Shown: positions 8,421 to 17,293, numbered from the stretch's first letter. The stretch is DNA of 64,000 bases from Pseudomonas khorasanensis (GCF_014268505.2 NZ_JABWQP020000011.1:62001-126000); one strand, 5' to 3'. The notes: generated from the letters alone by a model not told the origin. Translations and numbers: made by a program.

Positions 8421-8453
8421 AAAAGGCCTGTTTCTTATCGAAACAGGCCCATT
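8421..8453. terminator. Bidirectional terminator between convergent genes
   Basis: GGCCTGTTTC (8425-8434) and GAAACAGGCC (8440-8449) form a perfect 10-bp stem with a five-base loop, flanked by A and T tracts. It can end transcription of the ProA-like gene and of the reverse-strand gene at 8473-8802. Confidence 0.85.
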
Positions 8454-8472
8454 TGGTCATTCAACCTCTAAC

Positions 8473-8802
8473 TCAATAAAACCGATCAATCACCCGAACT
8501 TCATTGTTGTTCTGCATCGAATCCCACGCCTGTTTCAGCGTCTGCAGAACATTGCCAATAAAGTCCTTGTCGGCCGCGGCTTTCTTGCCGACATAACCGT
8601 GACCGCGGCGGTACATCTTCAGGCGGGCCAGCAGGTTCTGGTGGTTGCGGTCGAATTCTTCTTCGCCAGCGTGAGGCGACAGGCAGTCGATGTGCACCTG
8701 GCCCGACTTGCTGATCCAGAGAATATGGCTGTCGTGGCTGTCTTTCTGCGCCGCGAACATACGTGCCAGTTCTTCGATAGTGGGTTGATTGTTCAGATTC
8801 AT
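8473..8802 (-). CDS. Conserved hypothetical protein, 109 residues
   Basis: This is a small soluble protein without signal peptide or membrane segment. It starts MNLNNQPTIEELARMFAA and has a central basic, glycine-rich stretch (MYRRGHGYVGKKAA, about residues 63-76). I do not recognise a family; it looks like a Pseudomonas-restricted conserved protein. Codon use is normal for the window, and it ends at its own strong terminator, which supports a real gene. The open frame in the other phase extending to 8941 is a shadow. Confidence 0.75.
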   Translation of the reverse strand: MNLNNQPTIEELARMFAAQKDSHDSHILWISKSGQVHIDCLSPHAGEEEFDRNHQNLLARLKMYRRGHGYVGKKAAADKDFIGNVLQTLKQAWDSMQNNNEVRVIDRFY

Positions 8803-8974
8803 TGTTATGCCCCTTGACCAGTCTGGTGATCTTCAAAGTTGATTCGCTAATACAGGTAGCCCATCGGTTAGTTGATCCCTGGCACCGAAACCAGGACGTC
8901 AGCGGTCGCCCGTGTAATACGGGGTCGTGCATCTGTTGCATGTAGTCGTGTTGAATAACTGCTACGCAATAGCG

Positions 8975-9339
8975 TCACAACGAGGAGAAGCAGCGAAAAC
9001 CGGGAGGCTCCTTGACGACATATCCAGTGTCGACCACAAGCGTCTTGAGAATTTTCGCCAGCGCTTCTCGTCCTTGTACTGGACGTTCAGGCCAGGTCAG
9101 CTTCTTCAATCTGCCTTGTGGGCAGCGTGTATCCGGAAAAAACAACTCGGCGGTCAGACGAGTTTGCTCAAGCGTGTTACCAGCGTTCCCGATCGGGGAA
9201 CGTCTTCATCATGCAAAAGCAAAACGATGCCGTCAACGGTTTTGTAGTGATTATTTTCAAGCACTACATATTGTCGGACAAAGCTGTTTTGGAATGAGAA
9301 AAGACCTGTTCCGTTGTCGAGTACAGGGCGCTGAGAGGC
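8975..9339 (-). pseudogene. Frameshifted coding remnant downstream of topoisomerase III
   Basis: Directly after the topoisomerase stop, the reverse strand stays open in the same frame for about 60 codons (9339 to a TGA at 9156-9154), with protein-like translation such as FVRQYVVLENNHYKTVDGIV. In another frame it continues as TRLTAELFFPDTRCPQGRL and onward to a TGA at 8977-8975. The two frames overlap at about 9155-9196, as expected from one frameshift in a former gene of about 115 residues. No ATG or convincing ribosome site is visible. I do not recognise the protein. It could also be two unrelated open stretches. Confidence 0.35.
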
Positions 9340-11283
9340 TTATCGAGCCGCCGGCCGGGCCACGCGTTTACGCGTGCCGGTGGGTTTTCCGGCAGCCGGT
9401 TTGCGCTTTTTCTTCCATGGCGCTGCGGCTTTACCGGCAGGCGGCGGGCCGCTGATGGTCAGGCGAAGGCTGGAGCAGCGGGTGATCTGCTTGCTCATCC
9501 ACGCAGCCTGTTTGGTGACGAACTCTTCCAGACTCATCTCGCCGCTCTGCACCATGTCCAGCGCCTGTTCCCAGATTGCCGTGGTGCCAGGATCCGCGAT
9601 CGCGCGGGGCACAGCGTCAATCAAGCTGAAGGCTGCAGAGGTTGCGGCCAGTGCCTTGCCGTTTTTCACCAGATAGCCTCGATCCAGCAGGCCCTGAATG
9701 ATCGATGCTCGGGTTGCCTCGGTGCCAATGCCGGTGGTGTCCTTGAGTTTCTGTTTGAGCAGCGGATCTTCGACCAGTTTGGCGACGTTCTTCATCGCTT
9801 TGATCAGATCGCCCTCGGTGTAGGGCTTGGGCGGTTGCGTCCATAAATCCTTGAGATCCACTCGAGCGACCGCGCAATCGACGCCATGGTCAATGGCTGG
9901 CAAGGTTTGCGGCGCTGGTGCCTCGCGTCCCTTGGCCGGAGCCAGTGCCTCGGGCAAGGCGCGTTTCCAGCCCGGCTCGATGATCTGCTTGCCCACGGCG
10001 CGCAACGCTTGACCGTTGCAGTCGAAATCGGCCTGGGTGCGATCGTATTCGTGATTGGGCAGAAACTGCGCCAGATAGCGCGCGCGTATGAGTGTATACA
10101 CGGCGCGATGCTTGCCCGTCAGGCGTTCAAGGTTTTTTGCCGCAATGGTGGGGATGATGCCGTGGTGAGCGCTGACCTTGGCATCGTTCCACGCCCGCGA
10201 GCGTCGCTGCGGTTCGAGAAAGTCGCGCAAGGCATCAAGGCCGGGATCGGCCTGGCGCAGCGCCGAAAGAATTCCCGCCGCCTCGCTGTGCTGACTCAGT
10301 GGCAGGAAGCCGCAATCACTGCGCGGGTAGGTGATGACCTTGTAGGTTTCGTAGAGGGCCTGGGCGATGTCGAGGGTTTCCTGGGCGCCGAGGCCGAGCT
10401 TCTTTGAGCAGACTTCCTGCAGCGTGCCGAGATCGAAGGGCAGGGGCGCCACTTCGCGCATGCGCTCGGTTTTAAGCTTGACCACCCGTGCGCTGCCAGC
10501 GCTGCTGATCGCCGCTGCCGCTTGTTGCGCCAATACTTGATTCAGGCAGCGGTCCTGATCATCACAATCATCTGACGGTGCGCGCCATTGCGCGGTAAAC
10601 GCCGTACCGTCGTGCAGTAGCTCGACGTCGATTGCCCAAAACGGCACCGGAACGAAATCGGCGATGCTGCGATCGCGATCAACCACCAGTCGCAGGGTCG
10701 GTGTCTGCACCCGGCCCACCGGCAACACACCTTGGTAGCCAGACTGCCGCCCCAGCAACGTGAACAGCCGACTCATGTTCATCCCGATCAGCCAGTCCGC
10801 CCGCGAACGCCCCAATGCCGAGTGATACAGGCTGAACGTCTCGGCCCCAGGCTTCAGCGCGGCCAATGCCTTGCGAATCGAAGCCTCGTCGAGCGCCGAC
10901 AGCCACAGGCGGCGAATCGGCCCGCGATAGCGGCAGTGCTCGACCAGTTCCCGGGCGATCATCTCGCCCTCACGGTCGGCGTCGGTGGCGATGATCAGTT
11001 CACTGGCTTCGCCGAGCAGGCGCTTCACCGCTTTGTACTGGCTGGCGGTGCGTGGTTTGACGGACATTTTCCACTTGTCCGGAATGATCGGCAGATCCGC
11101 CAGCACCCAGCGTTTGTAACGCGCGTCGTAGGCATCCGGCGGCGCGGTTTCAAGGAGGTGGCCAATGCACCAGGTGACCGTGACGTCCGTTCCCAGCCAG
11201 CAGCCGTCGCCTCGACGCTTGGCGCCGAGCACGGCCGCAATGTCTTTGGCTTGGGATGGTTTTTCACAGAGGTACAGCCGCAT
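9340..11283 (-). CDS. topB: DNA topoisomerase III
   Basis: This is a 647-residue type IA topoisomerase. The TOPRIM domain has Glu7 in LCEKPSQ and the acidic triad in ATDADREGE (Asp101, Asp103, Glu105); the active-site tyrosine is Tyr319 in VITYPRSD. The tail is Lys/Arg/Pro-rich, as in many TopB proteins. It decatenates precatenanes and single-strand-linked DNA. The ATG at 11283 gives MRLYLCEKPS; an in-frame ATG nine bases earlier is possible. A LexA-type box lies about 71 bases upstream. Confidence 0.93.
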   Translation of the reverse strand: MRLYLCEKPSQAKDIAAVLGAKRRGDGCWLGTDVTVTWCIGHLLETAPPDAYDARYKRWVLADLPIIPDKWKMSVKPRTASQYKAVKRLLGEASELIIATDADREGEMIARELVEHCRYRGPIRRLWLSALDEASIRKALAALKPGAETFSLYHSALGRSRADWLIGMNMSRLFTLLGRQSGYQGVLPVGRVQTPTLRLVVDRDRSIADFVPVPFWAIDVELLHDGTAFTAQWRAPSDDCDDQDRCLNQVLAQQAAAAISSAGSARVVKLKTERMREVAPLPFDLGTLQEVCSKKLGLGAQETLDIAQALYETYKVITYPRSDCGFLPLSQHSEAAGILSALRQADPGLDALRDFLEPQRRSRAWNDAKVSAHHGIIPTIAAKNLERLTGKHRAVYTLIRARYLAQFLPNHEYDRTQADFDCNGQALRAVGKQIIEPGWKRALPEALAPAKGREAPAPQTLPAIDHGVDCAVARVDLKDLWTQPPKPYTEGDLIKAMKNVAKLVEDPLLKQKLKDTTGIGTEATRASIIQGLLDRGYLVKNGKALAATSAAFSLIDAVPRAIADPGTTAIWEQALDMVQSGEMSLEEFVTKQAAWMSKQITRCSSLRLTISGPPPAGKAAAPWKKKRKPAAGKPTGTRKRVARPAAR

Positions 11284-11353
11284 GGCTACCATCGCTGGTT
11301 GGTTTATGAAGAGGCACAGGATGGCCGGAGTTGGCGGCGGGGGCAACTTTTAT

Positions 11354-11369
11354 CTGTATGGATATACAG
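11354..11369. promoter_or_regulatory. Candidate LexA (SOS) box
   Basis: CTGTATGGATATACAG fits the gammaproteobacterial SOS consensus CTG-N10-CAG with an AT-rich alternating centre; the flanks extend the dyad (TATCTGTA / TACAGATA). It lies in the divergent spacer, about 71 bases before the topoisomerase III start and about 107 before the DUF427 start, so it could repress either gene. Confidence 0.6.
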
Positions 11370-11475
11370 ATAAAAGCGTTGCGGAAGGTGTTTGCCGTTC
11401 GGCCGTAATCGCAACCCGCTTCCCACTCATCAGCTATACCTGAACCGGTCTCTACGCCGTATCCAGGAGAACCCC

Positions 11476-11838
11476 GTGAAAAGCCCCAGCCCCGTGATCA
11501 TCCTCGAACAGCTCACCGGCTGCCTGCTGGTGAAGTTCCACGGCATTCAGGTCGCCGCGTCCTCCCACGCCCTGATCCTGAAAGAGGCCAACTACCCGCC
11601 GGTCTACTACGTCCCCCGAGAGGACATCGACGAAAAATATTTCGCCCGCACCGACCACACCAGTTACTGCCCGTACAAGGGCGATGCCAACTATTTCACG
11701 CTGCAAGTGCCGGGGCATGAGGCCGCAAATGCGGTGTGGACTTACGAAAAGCCGAAAGTGTCAGTCGCCCCGATTCGTGATTACGTGGCGTTCTATCCGG
11801 ATCAAGTTAAATTCGAAGTGATCAAGGCGCAGGCCTGA
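11476..11838 (+). CDS. DUF427 domain protein
   Basis: The 120-residue protein has the DUF427 hallmark stretches: the YYVPREDI region, TSYCPYKGDANYF (about residues 57-69) and VWTYEKPKVSVAPIRDYVAFY (about 85-105). The biochemical role of the family is unsettled. The start is GTG 11476, preceded by AGGAG at the right distance; no ATG exists nearby in that frame. The gene is divergent from topB, shares the spacer with the LexA-type box, and ends in a terminator. Confidence 0.88.
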   Translation: MKSPSPVIILEQLTGCLLVKFHGIQVAASSHALILKEANYPPVYYVPREDIDEKYFARTDHTSYCPYKGDANYFTLQVPGHEAANAVWTYEKPKVSVAPIRDYVAFYPDQVKFEVIKAQA

Positions 11839-11847
11839 GCCATAAAA

Positions 11848-11877
11848 AATGGCGAGAGAATCGCTCCCCTCGCCATT
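11848..11877. terminator. Bidirectional terminator
   Basis: AATGGCGAG (11848-11856) pairs with CTCGCCATT (11869-11877), with an A tract before and T-rich sequence after. It lies between the convergent DUF427 gene and MHS transporter. Confidence 0.8.
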
Positions 11878-11894
11878 GTTGTCGTCAGACCGTC

Positions 11895-13517
11895 TCAGTT
11901 CTTGTCGAGATCGATATTCTTCGTCTCACGCAAACAGATCATCCCCACCACCAGGCTCACCCCGGTGATCAACACCGGGTACCACAGCCCATAGAAAATA
12001 TCTCCCGTGTACACCACCAGCGCGAACGACACCGTTGGCAGGAACCCACCAAACCAGCCATTACCAATGTGATACGGCAGCGACATCGATGTGTAACGGA
12101 TGCGCGTCGGGAACAGCTCGACCATCAGCGCCGCGAGCGGGCCGTAGCACATCGCCGAGATGATGATCAGCGCCACGATCAGGGCGACGATCATCGGTTT
12201 GTTGATTTGCTGCATGTCGGCCTGTTGCGGGTAGCCAGCGAGGGTGATTGCGCCGCGCAGTGCTGACTCGTCATAGCCGTCGATCTTCACTTCGCCGATG
12301 CTCACCTGTACGCCGCTGCCGGCCGGGGCGGCAACGCTGGAGTAGGGCAGGCCTTGTTTGACCAAAAATGTTTTCACCTTGTCGCATGGGCTGTCGAATT
12401 TGGCCTTGCCCACCGGATCGAACTGGAAGGTGCAGGTCGCCGGATCTGCCAGCACCGTGATCGGCGCCTGACGGCTGGCCATGTCGATGGCCGGGTTGGC
12501 GTAATGGGCCAGGGATTTGAAGATCGGAAAGTACAGCGCGGTCGCCAGCAGCAGGCCGAGCATCAGCACCGGTTTGCGTCCGACCTTGTCCGACAGCCAG
12601 CCGAAAAAGATAAAGAACGGTGCGCCGATTACCACGCTGATAATCAGCAGGCTGTTGGCAACCGCCGGGTCCATTTTCAGGAATTGAGTCAGGAAAAACA
12701 GTACGTAGAACTGCGCCGCATAAAAGGTCACCGCTTGGCCCGCGTTGATGCTGAACAGGGCGATCAGCACGACCTTGAGGTTTTCCCATTTGCCAAAGGA
12801 TTCACGAATCGGCGCCTTTGAGGTTTTGCCTTCCTCTTTCATTTTCAGATAGGCCGGCGACTCGTGCAGGCTCAGGCGAATCCAGGTGGAAATGCCCAGC
12901 AGTACGATCGACAGCAGGAACGGAATGCGCCAGCCCCAGACTTCAAACTGATCACCAGTGAAGTAGCGGCAACCGAGCACTACCAGCAGCGACAGCAGCA
13001 GGCCCAGGGTGGCGGTGGATTGAATCCAGCTGGTGTGAAAACCGCGTTTGCCCATCGGCGCGTGTTCCGCCACGTAAGTCGCGGCGCCGCCGTATTCACC
13101 GCCAAGCGCCAGGCCCTGGAGCATGCGCAGCACCACCAGAATGATCGGCGCGGCGATGCCGATGCTGGCGTAGGTTGGCAGCAAGCCCACGCAGAACGTC
13201 GCCACCCCCATCAAAATGATCGTCGCAAGAAAGGTGTATTTTCGCCCGATCATGTCGCCCAACCGACCGAATACCAACGCCCCGAACGGCCGCACAATGA
13301 AACCGGCGGCGAACGCCATCAGCGCGAAGATGAACGCCGTGGTGTCGTTGACGCCGGCGAAAAACTGCTTGCTAATGACCGCCGCGAGCGCGCCGTAGAG
13401 GAAGAAGTCATACCACTCGAACACTGTTCCCAGTGACGAGGCGAAGATGACTTTGCGTGTATCCGGGCTGGTGTCCGCGCTGCGCACGGCGTCCAGCGGC
13501 TGAGCGTGTTCTGACAT
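11895..13517 (-). CDS. MHS-family MFS transporter with a periplasmic insert
   Basis: This is a 540-residue proton-coupled transporter of the metabolite:H+ symporter (ProP/ShiA/KgtP) group. Signatures are LGTVFEWYDFFLYG (residues 29-42) and GRLGDMIGRKYTF (84-96). A segment of about 100 residues (about 340-440) between two late membrane helices is far longer than the usual loop. It is hydrophilic and has two cysteines (362, 378), suggesting a folded, possibly disulfide-bonded extracytoplasmic domain. ATG 13517 has GAGGG upstream. It starts 11 bases after the oxidoreductase gene, so they are an operon and the substrate may be the oxidoreductase substrate or product. Confidence 0.88.
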   Translation of the reverse strand: MSEHAQPLDAVRSADTSPDTRKVIFASSLGTVFEWYDFFLYGALAAVISKQFFAGVNDTTAFIFALMAFAAGFIVRPFGALVFGRLGDMIGRKYTFLATIILMGVATFCVGLLPTYASIGIAAPIILVVLRMLQGLALGGEYGGAATYVAEHAPMGKRGFHTSWIQSTATLGLLLSLLVVLGCRYFTGDQFEVWGWRIPFLLSIVLLGISTWIRLSLHESPAYLKMKEEGKTSKAPIRESFGKWENLKVVLIALFSINAGQAVTFYAAQFYVLFFLTQFLKMDPAVANSLLIISVVIGAPFFIFFGWLSDKVGRKPVLMLGLLLATALYFPIFKSLAHYANPAIDMASRQAPITVLADPATCTFQFDPVGKAKFDSPCDKVKTFLVKQGLPYSSVAAPAGSGVQVSIGEVKIDGYDESALRGAITLAGYPQQADMQQINKPMIVALIVALIIISAMCYGPLAALMVELFPTRIRYTSMSLPYHIGNGWFGGFLPTVSFALVVYTGDIFYGLWYPVLITGVSLVVGMICLRETKNIDLDKN

Positions 13518-13528
13518 ATCGGTATCCC

Positions 13529-15244
13529 TCACAGTGATTGTTTTTGTTGTTCCACTGGTGTTGCTTGTCCGGGTGATGCCTTGAATTTAACGCGGCCCGG
13601 TAGGAGCTGAGCCAACTCCAGTTCCGGGGTGCTGCTCTTGGTGTTGGGTTTGAGCATAAGCTGTGCCGCCTTCTCGGCAATCATCAGCGTAGGCGAACAG
13701 GTATTGCCCGAGGTGATTCTCGGCATGATCGACGCGTCGGCGACGCGCAAACCGGGCACGCCATGTACGCGCAGCTGCGCATCGACAACCGCGTCACCGT
13801 CACTGCCCATGCGGCAGGTGCCGACCGGATGGAAAATCGTTGTGCCGATTTTCGCTGCCGCTTCGTGCAACTGTTCTTCGCTCTGCAAACTGTCGCCCGG
13901 CAGGTATTCAACCGGTTTGAACGCTTGCAGGGCAGGGGCGCTGACGATGCGCCGGGTCAGGCGAATCGCATCGGCGGCCACGCGCAAATCCTCCGGATGG
14001 CTGAGGTAATTGGGTTGAATCAGGGGCGCTTCTTGAGGGTTCGCCGAGCGGATCTCGATGTGGCCACGGCTTTGCGGGCGCAGGTCGCATACCGAGGCAG
14101 TGAAGGCCGGGAAACTGTGCAAAGGTTCGCCGAAACGCTCCAGCGAAAGAGGTTGCACGTGATATTGAAGATTCGCAGACGTTTGCTCCGGGCCAGAGCG
14201 GGCAAATGCGCCCAGCTGACTTGGCGCCATCGACAGCGGCCCGCTGCGGTCGTACAGATAACGCAGCCCCATGCCCATCTTGCCCCACAGGCTGCCGGCG
14301 ATTTGATTCAGCGTTCGGGCGTTTTCCAACTGATAGATCAGACGCAGTTGCAGGTGATCCTGCAGATTGCCGCCGACCCCCGGCAGCTCATGAATCACGC
14401 CGATGCCCAAGCGCTCGAGCAGAGGGCGCGGACCAATCCCGGAGCGCTGCAGAATGCTCGGTGAGCCGACCGAGCCGGCGCATAGGACGATTTCTTTCCG
14501 CGCTTTGAATTGTTTGATTTGGCCTTCGTGCCGGGCGCTGACTTTTGAGGCGCGCCCGTCTTCCAGAAGGACGCGATCAACCTCAACCCCGGTCAGCACA
14601 GTCAGATTCGCGCGATCACGCACCGGCTTCAAAAATGCCTTGGCCGCGTTCCAGCGCACACCGGCTTTCTGGTTGACCTGAAAGTAGCCGCAACCTTCGT
14701 TATCGCCCTGATTGAAGTCATCGACGCTGGCGATGCCGCTTTGCTCGGCAGCGCTGCGAAATGCATCCAAAATCGGCCACGACAGGCGCTGTTGTTCGAC
14801 CCGCCATTCCCCCTGGGCACCATGAAACTCAGCGCCGCCAGCGAAGTGGTTTTCGCTCTGTTTGAACAGGGGCAGTACGTCGTTCCACGCCCAACCTGGG
14901 TTGCCCGCAGCTGCCCAGCCATCGTAGTCAGCAGCCTGACCGCGCATGTAGATCATGCCGTTGATGGACGAACAGCCGCCGAGCACTTTGCCGCGCGGAT
15001 AGCTCAAGGCGCGGCCGTTGAGGCCCGGTTGTTCTTCGGTCTTGAAGCACCAGTCGGTGCGCGGGTTGCCGATGCAGAACAGGTACCCCACAGGGATGTG
15101 AATCCATGCGTAGTTGTCCCGACCGCCGGCCTCGAGCAGCAACACACGATGTTGCTTGTCGGCCGAAAGCCGATTGGCCAGCAAACACCCGGCGGGGCCT
15201 GCGCCGACCACGATGTAGTCGTATTCTTCGAGGGACATCTGCAT
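13529..15244 (-). CDS. GMC-family FAD-dependent oxidoreductase
   Basis: The 571-residue glucose-methanol-choline oxidoreductase has an N-terminal FAD-binding GAGPAGCLLANRL motif (about residues 14-26), the first GMC signature in YPRGKVLGGCSSINGM, and a C-terminal catalytic His region (FHPVGTCRMGSDG) with VADASIMPRITSGNT. It most resembles choline or alcohol dehydrogenases of the BetA type, but without betB or betI nearby choline is not established. I chose ATG 15244 because GAGG lies seven bases upstream; ATG 15238 is the alternative. It is first in a two-gene operon and divergent from a LysR regulator. Confidence 0.88.
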   Translation of the reverse strand: MQMSLEEYDYIVVGAGPAGCLLANRLSADKQHRVLLLEAGGRDNYAWIHIPVGYLFCIGNPRTDWCFKTEEQPGLNGRALSYPRGKVLGGCSSINGMIYMRGQAADYDGWAAAGNPGWAWNDVLPLFKQSENHFAGGAEFHGAQGEWRVEQQRLSWPILDAFRSAAEQSGIASVDDFNQGDNEGCGYFQVNQKAGVRWNAAKAFLKPVRDRANLTVLTGVEVDRVLLEDGRASKVSARHEGQIKQFKARKEIVLCAGSVGSPSILQRSGIGPRPLLERLGIGVIHELPGVGGNLQDHLQLRLIYQLENARTLNQIAGSLWGKMGMGLRYLYDRSGPLSMAPSQLGAFARSGPEQTSANLQYHVQPLSLERFGEPLHSFPAFTASVCDLRPQSRGHIEIRSANPQEAPLIQPNYLSHPEDLRVAADAIRLTRRIVSAPALQAFKPVEYLPGDSLQSEEQLHEAAAKIGTTIFHPVGTCRMGSDGDAVVDAQLRVHGVPGLRVADASIMPRITSGNTCSPTLMIAEKAAQLMLKPNTKSSTPELELAQLLPGRVKFKASPGQATPVEQQKQSL

Positions 15245-15377
15245 TGCCTGACCTCGTTTTTTGTTTTTATTGTCGAACACTCTAGTTGTTAGCTTTCGTC
15301 AAAAGAATGTTAGTTTTTGCGCAGCCGCTGTGCGTTTTCAAACAGCCATCCGCGACATTCGCCGACAAGGACCCGCC

Positions 15378-16262
15378 ATGTTCGACTGGAACGACCTGCG
15401 CTTTTTTCTCGAGCTGCAACGCAGCGGCCGCCTGCTCACCGCCGCCCGGCGCTTGAACACCACCCATGCCACCGTCGCGCGCCATATCGAGGCCATCGAA
15501 AAAAGCCTCGGCACCGCGCTGTTCGTCCAGCACGCCCAGGGCTACGAGATGACCCCGGCGGGGGAGGCGCTGCTCAAGCATGCCGAAGCGATGGAAAACG
15601 TTGCGCTGCTGGCGCAGGAAGAAATCACTCAGTCCACCGCGCCGCTGGGAAAAATCCGCGTCGGCGTCACCGAAGGCCTCGGCATCAAGTTTCTCGCCAG
15701 TCGCATGATCGGCCTTTTCGAGCGATACCCGGGCCTGGAAGTCGAACTGGTCGCCGTGCCACGTTTTGTCAGCATCCTCAACCGCGAAGCGGAGATCAGC
15801 ATCCACCTCGAACGGCCGTCCGCCGACATGCTTGTCACGCGCAAACTGACAGATTATCGACTGGCCCTTTACGCCAGCCAGGCCTATCTCGACAAGGCGC
15901 CGGCGCTGCAAAGTCGCGATGACCTTGGGAAGCATGCCTGGATTGGTTACGTGGACGACCTGCTGTTCAGTCAGGAGCTGATGTTTCTCAACAGCTTTTG
16001 CCGCAGCCCCCGTGTGGTGTTCCACAGCACGAGCGTCATCGCTCAGCAGGAGGCGGCGCGCTCGGGGTTGGGCATCGCCGTGCTGCCGTGCTACATGGCC
16101 GCTTCCGACCCGGACCTGGTGCCACTGCTGCCGGACGAAAGCATCGAGCGCAGCTACTGGATCAGTACCCGACGGGAGTTGCACAAGTCGGTGCGATTGC
16201 GGGTGGTTTGGGACTACGTGGTTGAACTGTGCGAAGCGGAGCAGGGCCTGCTGCTCGGATAA
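15378..16262 (+). CDS. LysR-type transcriptional regulator
   Basis: This 294-residue regulator has an N-terminal winged HTH (about residues 4-62; AARRLNTTHATVARHIEAIE) and a periplasmic-binding-protein-like effector domain (about 90-290). Relatives with this DWNDLRFFLEL start belong to the short-sided AmpR/CrgA-like branch. It is divergent from the GMC oxidoreductase/MHS transporter operon across 133 bases, the standard arrangement for a LysR regulator and its target. The start at ATG 15378 matches family alignment; the upstream open frame is not convincing. Confidence 0.9.
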   Translation: MFDWNDLRFFLELQRSGRLLTAARRLNTTHATVARHIEAIEKSLGTALFVQHAQGYEMTPAGEALLKHAEAMENVALLAQEEITQSTAPLGKIRVGVTEGLGIKFLASRMIGLFERYPGLEVELVAVPRFVSILNREAEISIHLERPSADMLVTRKLTDYRLALYASQAYLDKAPALQSRDDLGKHAWIGYVDDLLFSQELMFLNSFCRSPRVVFHSTSVIAQQEAARSGLGIAVLPCYMAASDPDLVPLLPDESIERSYWISTRRELHKSVRLRVVWDYVVELCEAEQGLLLG

Positions 16263-16283
16263 TCCCGGCACCACAGAAATTCC

Positions 16284-16377
16284 CTGCAGGAGTGAGCCTG
16301 CTCGCGATAGCGGTGTGTCTTTCACGCAAATATCGACTAATACACCGCTATTGCGAGCAGGCTCACTCCTGCAAGGG
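16284..16377. repeat. REP pair (inverted)
   Basis: CTGCAGGAGTGAGCCTGCTCGCGATAGCGGTG and its near-complement CACCGCTATTGCGAGCAGGCTCACTCCTGCA, variants of the REP core with GGAGTGAGCC in place of GGGAGCGAGCC, face each other. The pair sits between the LysR gene and the ars cluster. Confidence 0.85.
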
Positions 16378-16396
16378 GTTACATTTCGGGTTGAAT

Positions 16397-16418
16397 AATA
16401 TATGGATATCCGTATATT
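16397..16418 (+). promoter_or_regulatory. Probable ArsR operator
   Basis: An imperfect 22-base palindrome (AATATATGG-ATAT-CCGTATATT) lies 30 bases before arsR, and a half-site-like CCGTATATGG follows at 16426-16435. ArsR repressors bind such AT-rich dyads and release on trivalent arsenic. The position predicts autoregulation of the whole cluster. Confidence 0.6.
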
Positions 16419-16448
16419 CGATTTTCCGTATATGGTGAGTCCGCGCCC

Positions 16449-16796
16449 ATGATCACCCCCACCGAAGTCTTCAAGAGCCTGGCCGATGAAACCCGCGTCC
16501 GCGCCATTCTGCTTATCGCCGAGCAAGGTGAACTCTGCGTCTGCGAGCTGATGTGTGCGCTCGATGACAGCCAGCCAAAAATCAGCCGCCACCTGGCGCA
16601 GCTGCGCAGCAACGGTTTGCTGCTCGACCGTCGTCAGGGCCAGTGGGTGTATTACCGCCTCAACCCGGATCTGCCGGCCTGGATCGGCGAAATCCTGCAG
16701 GTGACGTCCAAAGCCAATGCCGATTGGCTAAAGGACAACGCCGCACGCCTTCAACACATGGACGGCCGTCCCGTGCGCGAAAGCGCCTGTTGCTGA
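16449..16796 (+). CDS. arsR: Arsenical-responsive repressor ArsR
   Basis: The 115-residue winged-helix repressor of the SmtB/ArsR family carries the As(III)-sensing cysteines of E. coli-type ArsR in ELCVCELMC (Cys30, Cys32, Cys36) at the start of the DNA-recognition region, followed by SQPKISRHLAQL. It should repress the cluster until arsenite or antimonite binds. It starts at ATG 16449 behind the palindrome and lies 26 bases ahead of arsC, so the three ars genes form one transcript. Confidence 0.93.
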   Translation: MITPTEVFKSLADETRVRAILLIAEQGELCVCELMCALDDSQPKISRHLAQLRSNGLLLDRRQGQWVYYRLNPDLPAWIGEILQVTSKANADWLKDNAARLQHMDGRPVRESACC

Positions 16797-16822
16797 GTCC
16801 TGAATTTTTACGGAGCACCCCG

Positions 16823-17293
16823 ATGCGAGTCCTGTTCATGTGCACGGCCAACAGCTGCCGCAGCATTCTTTCCGAAGCGATGTTCAATCACTTGGCGCCC
16901 GCCGGTTTCGCGGCGGTCAGTGCCGGCAGTTTTCCAAAGGGCCAGGTTCTGCCGCGCAGCCTGTTGACGCTGCAAAGAAATGGCATCGCCATCGACGGCT
17001 TACACAGCAAGGGCAATGACGCCTTCGAAAGCAACCCGCCGGACGTTGTCATCACCGTTTGCGACAAAGCCGCCGGCGAGAGTTGCCCGGTGTATTTCGG
17101 CCCCGCGCTCAAAACTCACTGGGGGCTGGAAGATCCCTCTGACGTGATCGGCGACGAAGCCGTCGTCGACGCAGCATTCCATTCCACCCTGATGCGCATC
17201 GGCCAACGTTGCCAAGCCTTCTTCGATTTGCCTTTTCACTCGCTCAGCCGTGATCAGCTCAAGGCCGAACTCGACCGCATCGGCACACTTTAA
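16823..17293 (+). CDS. arsC: Arsenate reductase, thioredoxin-coupled LMW-phosphatase type
   Basis: This 156-residue enzyme reduces arsenate to arsenite. The phosphatase-like loop C-x5-R is visible as CTANSCRS (Cys7 to Arg13), and the redox pair needed for thioredoxin recycling is Cys80 and Cys88 in VCDKAAGESCP. This places it with the Staphylococcus-type ArsC family, not the glutaredoxin type. ATG 16823 has a GGAG-like site; the open frame upstream is a shadow of arsR. It lies between arsR and arsH, with no arsB or acr3 permease adjacent. Confidence 0.93.
   Translation: MRVLFMCTANSCRSILSEAMFNHLAPAGFAAVSAGSFPKGQVLPRSLLTLQRNGIAIDGLHSKGNDAFESNPPDVVITVCDKAAGESCPVYFGPALKTHWGLEDPSDVIGDEAVVDAAFHSTLMRIGQRCQAFFDLPFHSLSRDQLKAELDRIGTL

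Noticed and set aside
9012..9455. Forward-strand frame of 147 codons beside topoisomerase III
   Set aside because: Cys/Arg/Ser-rich composition typical of antisense to coding DNA; the reverse strand reads more protein-like.
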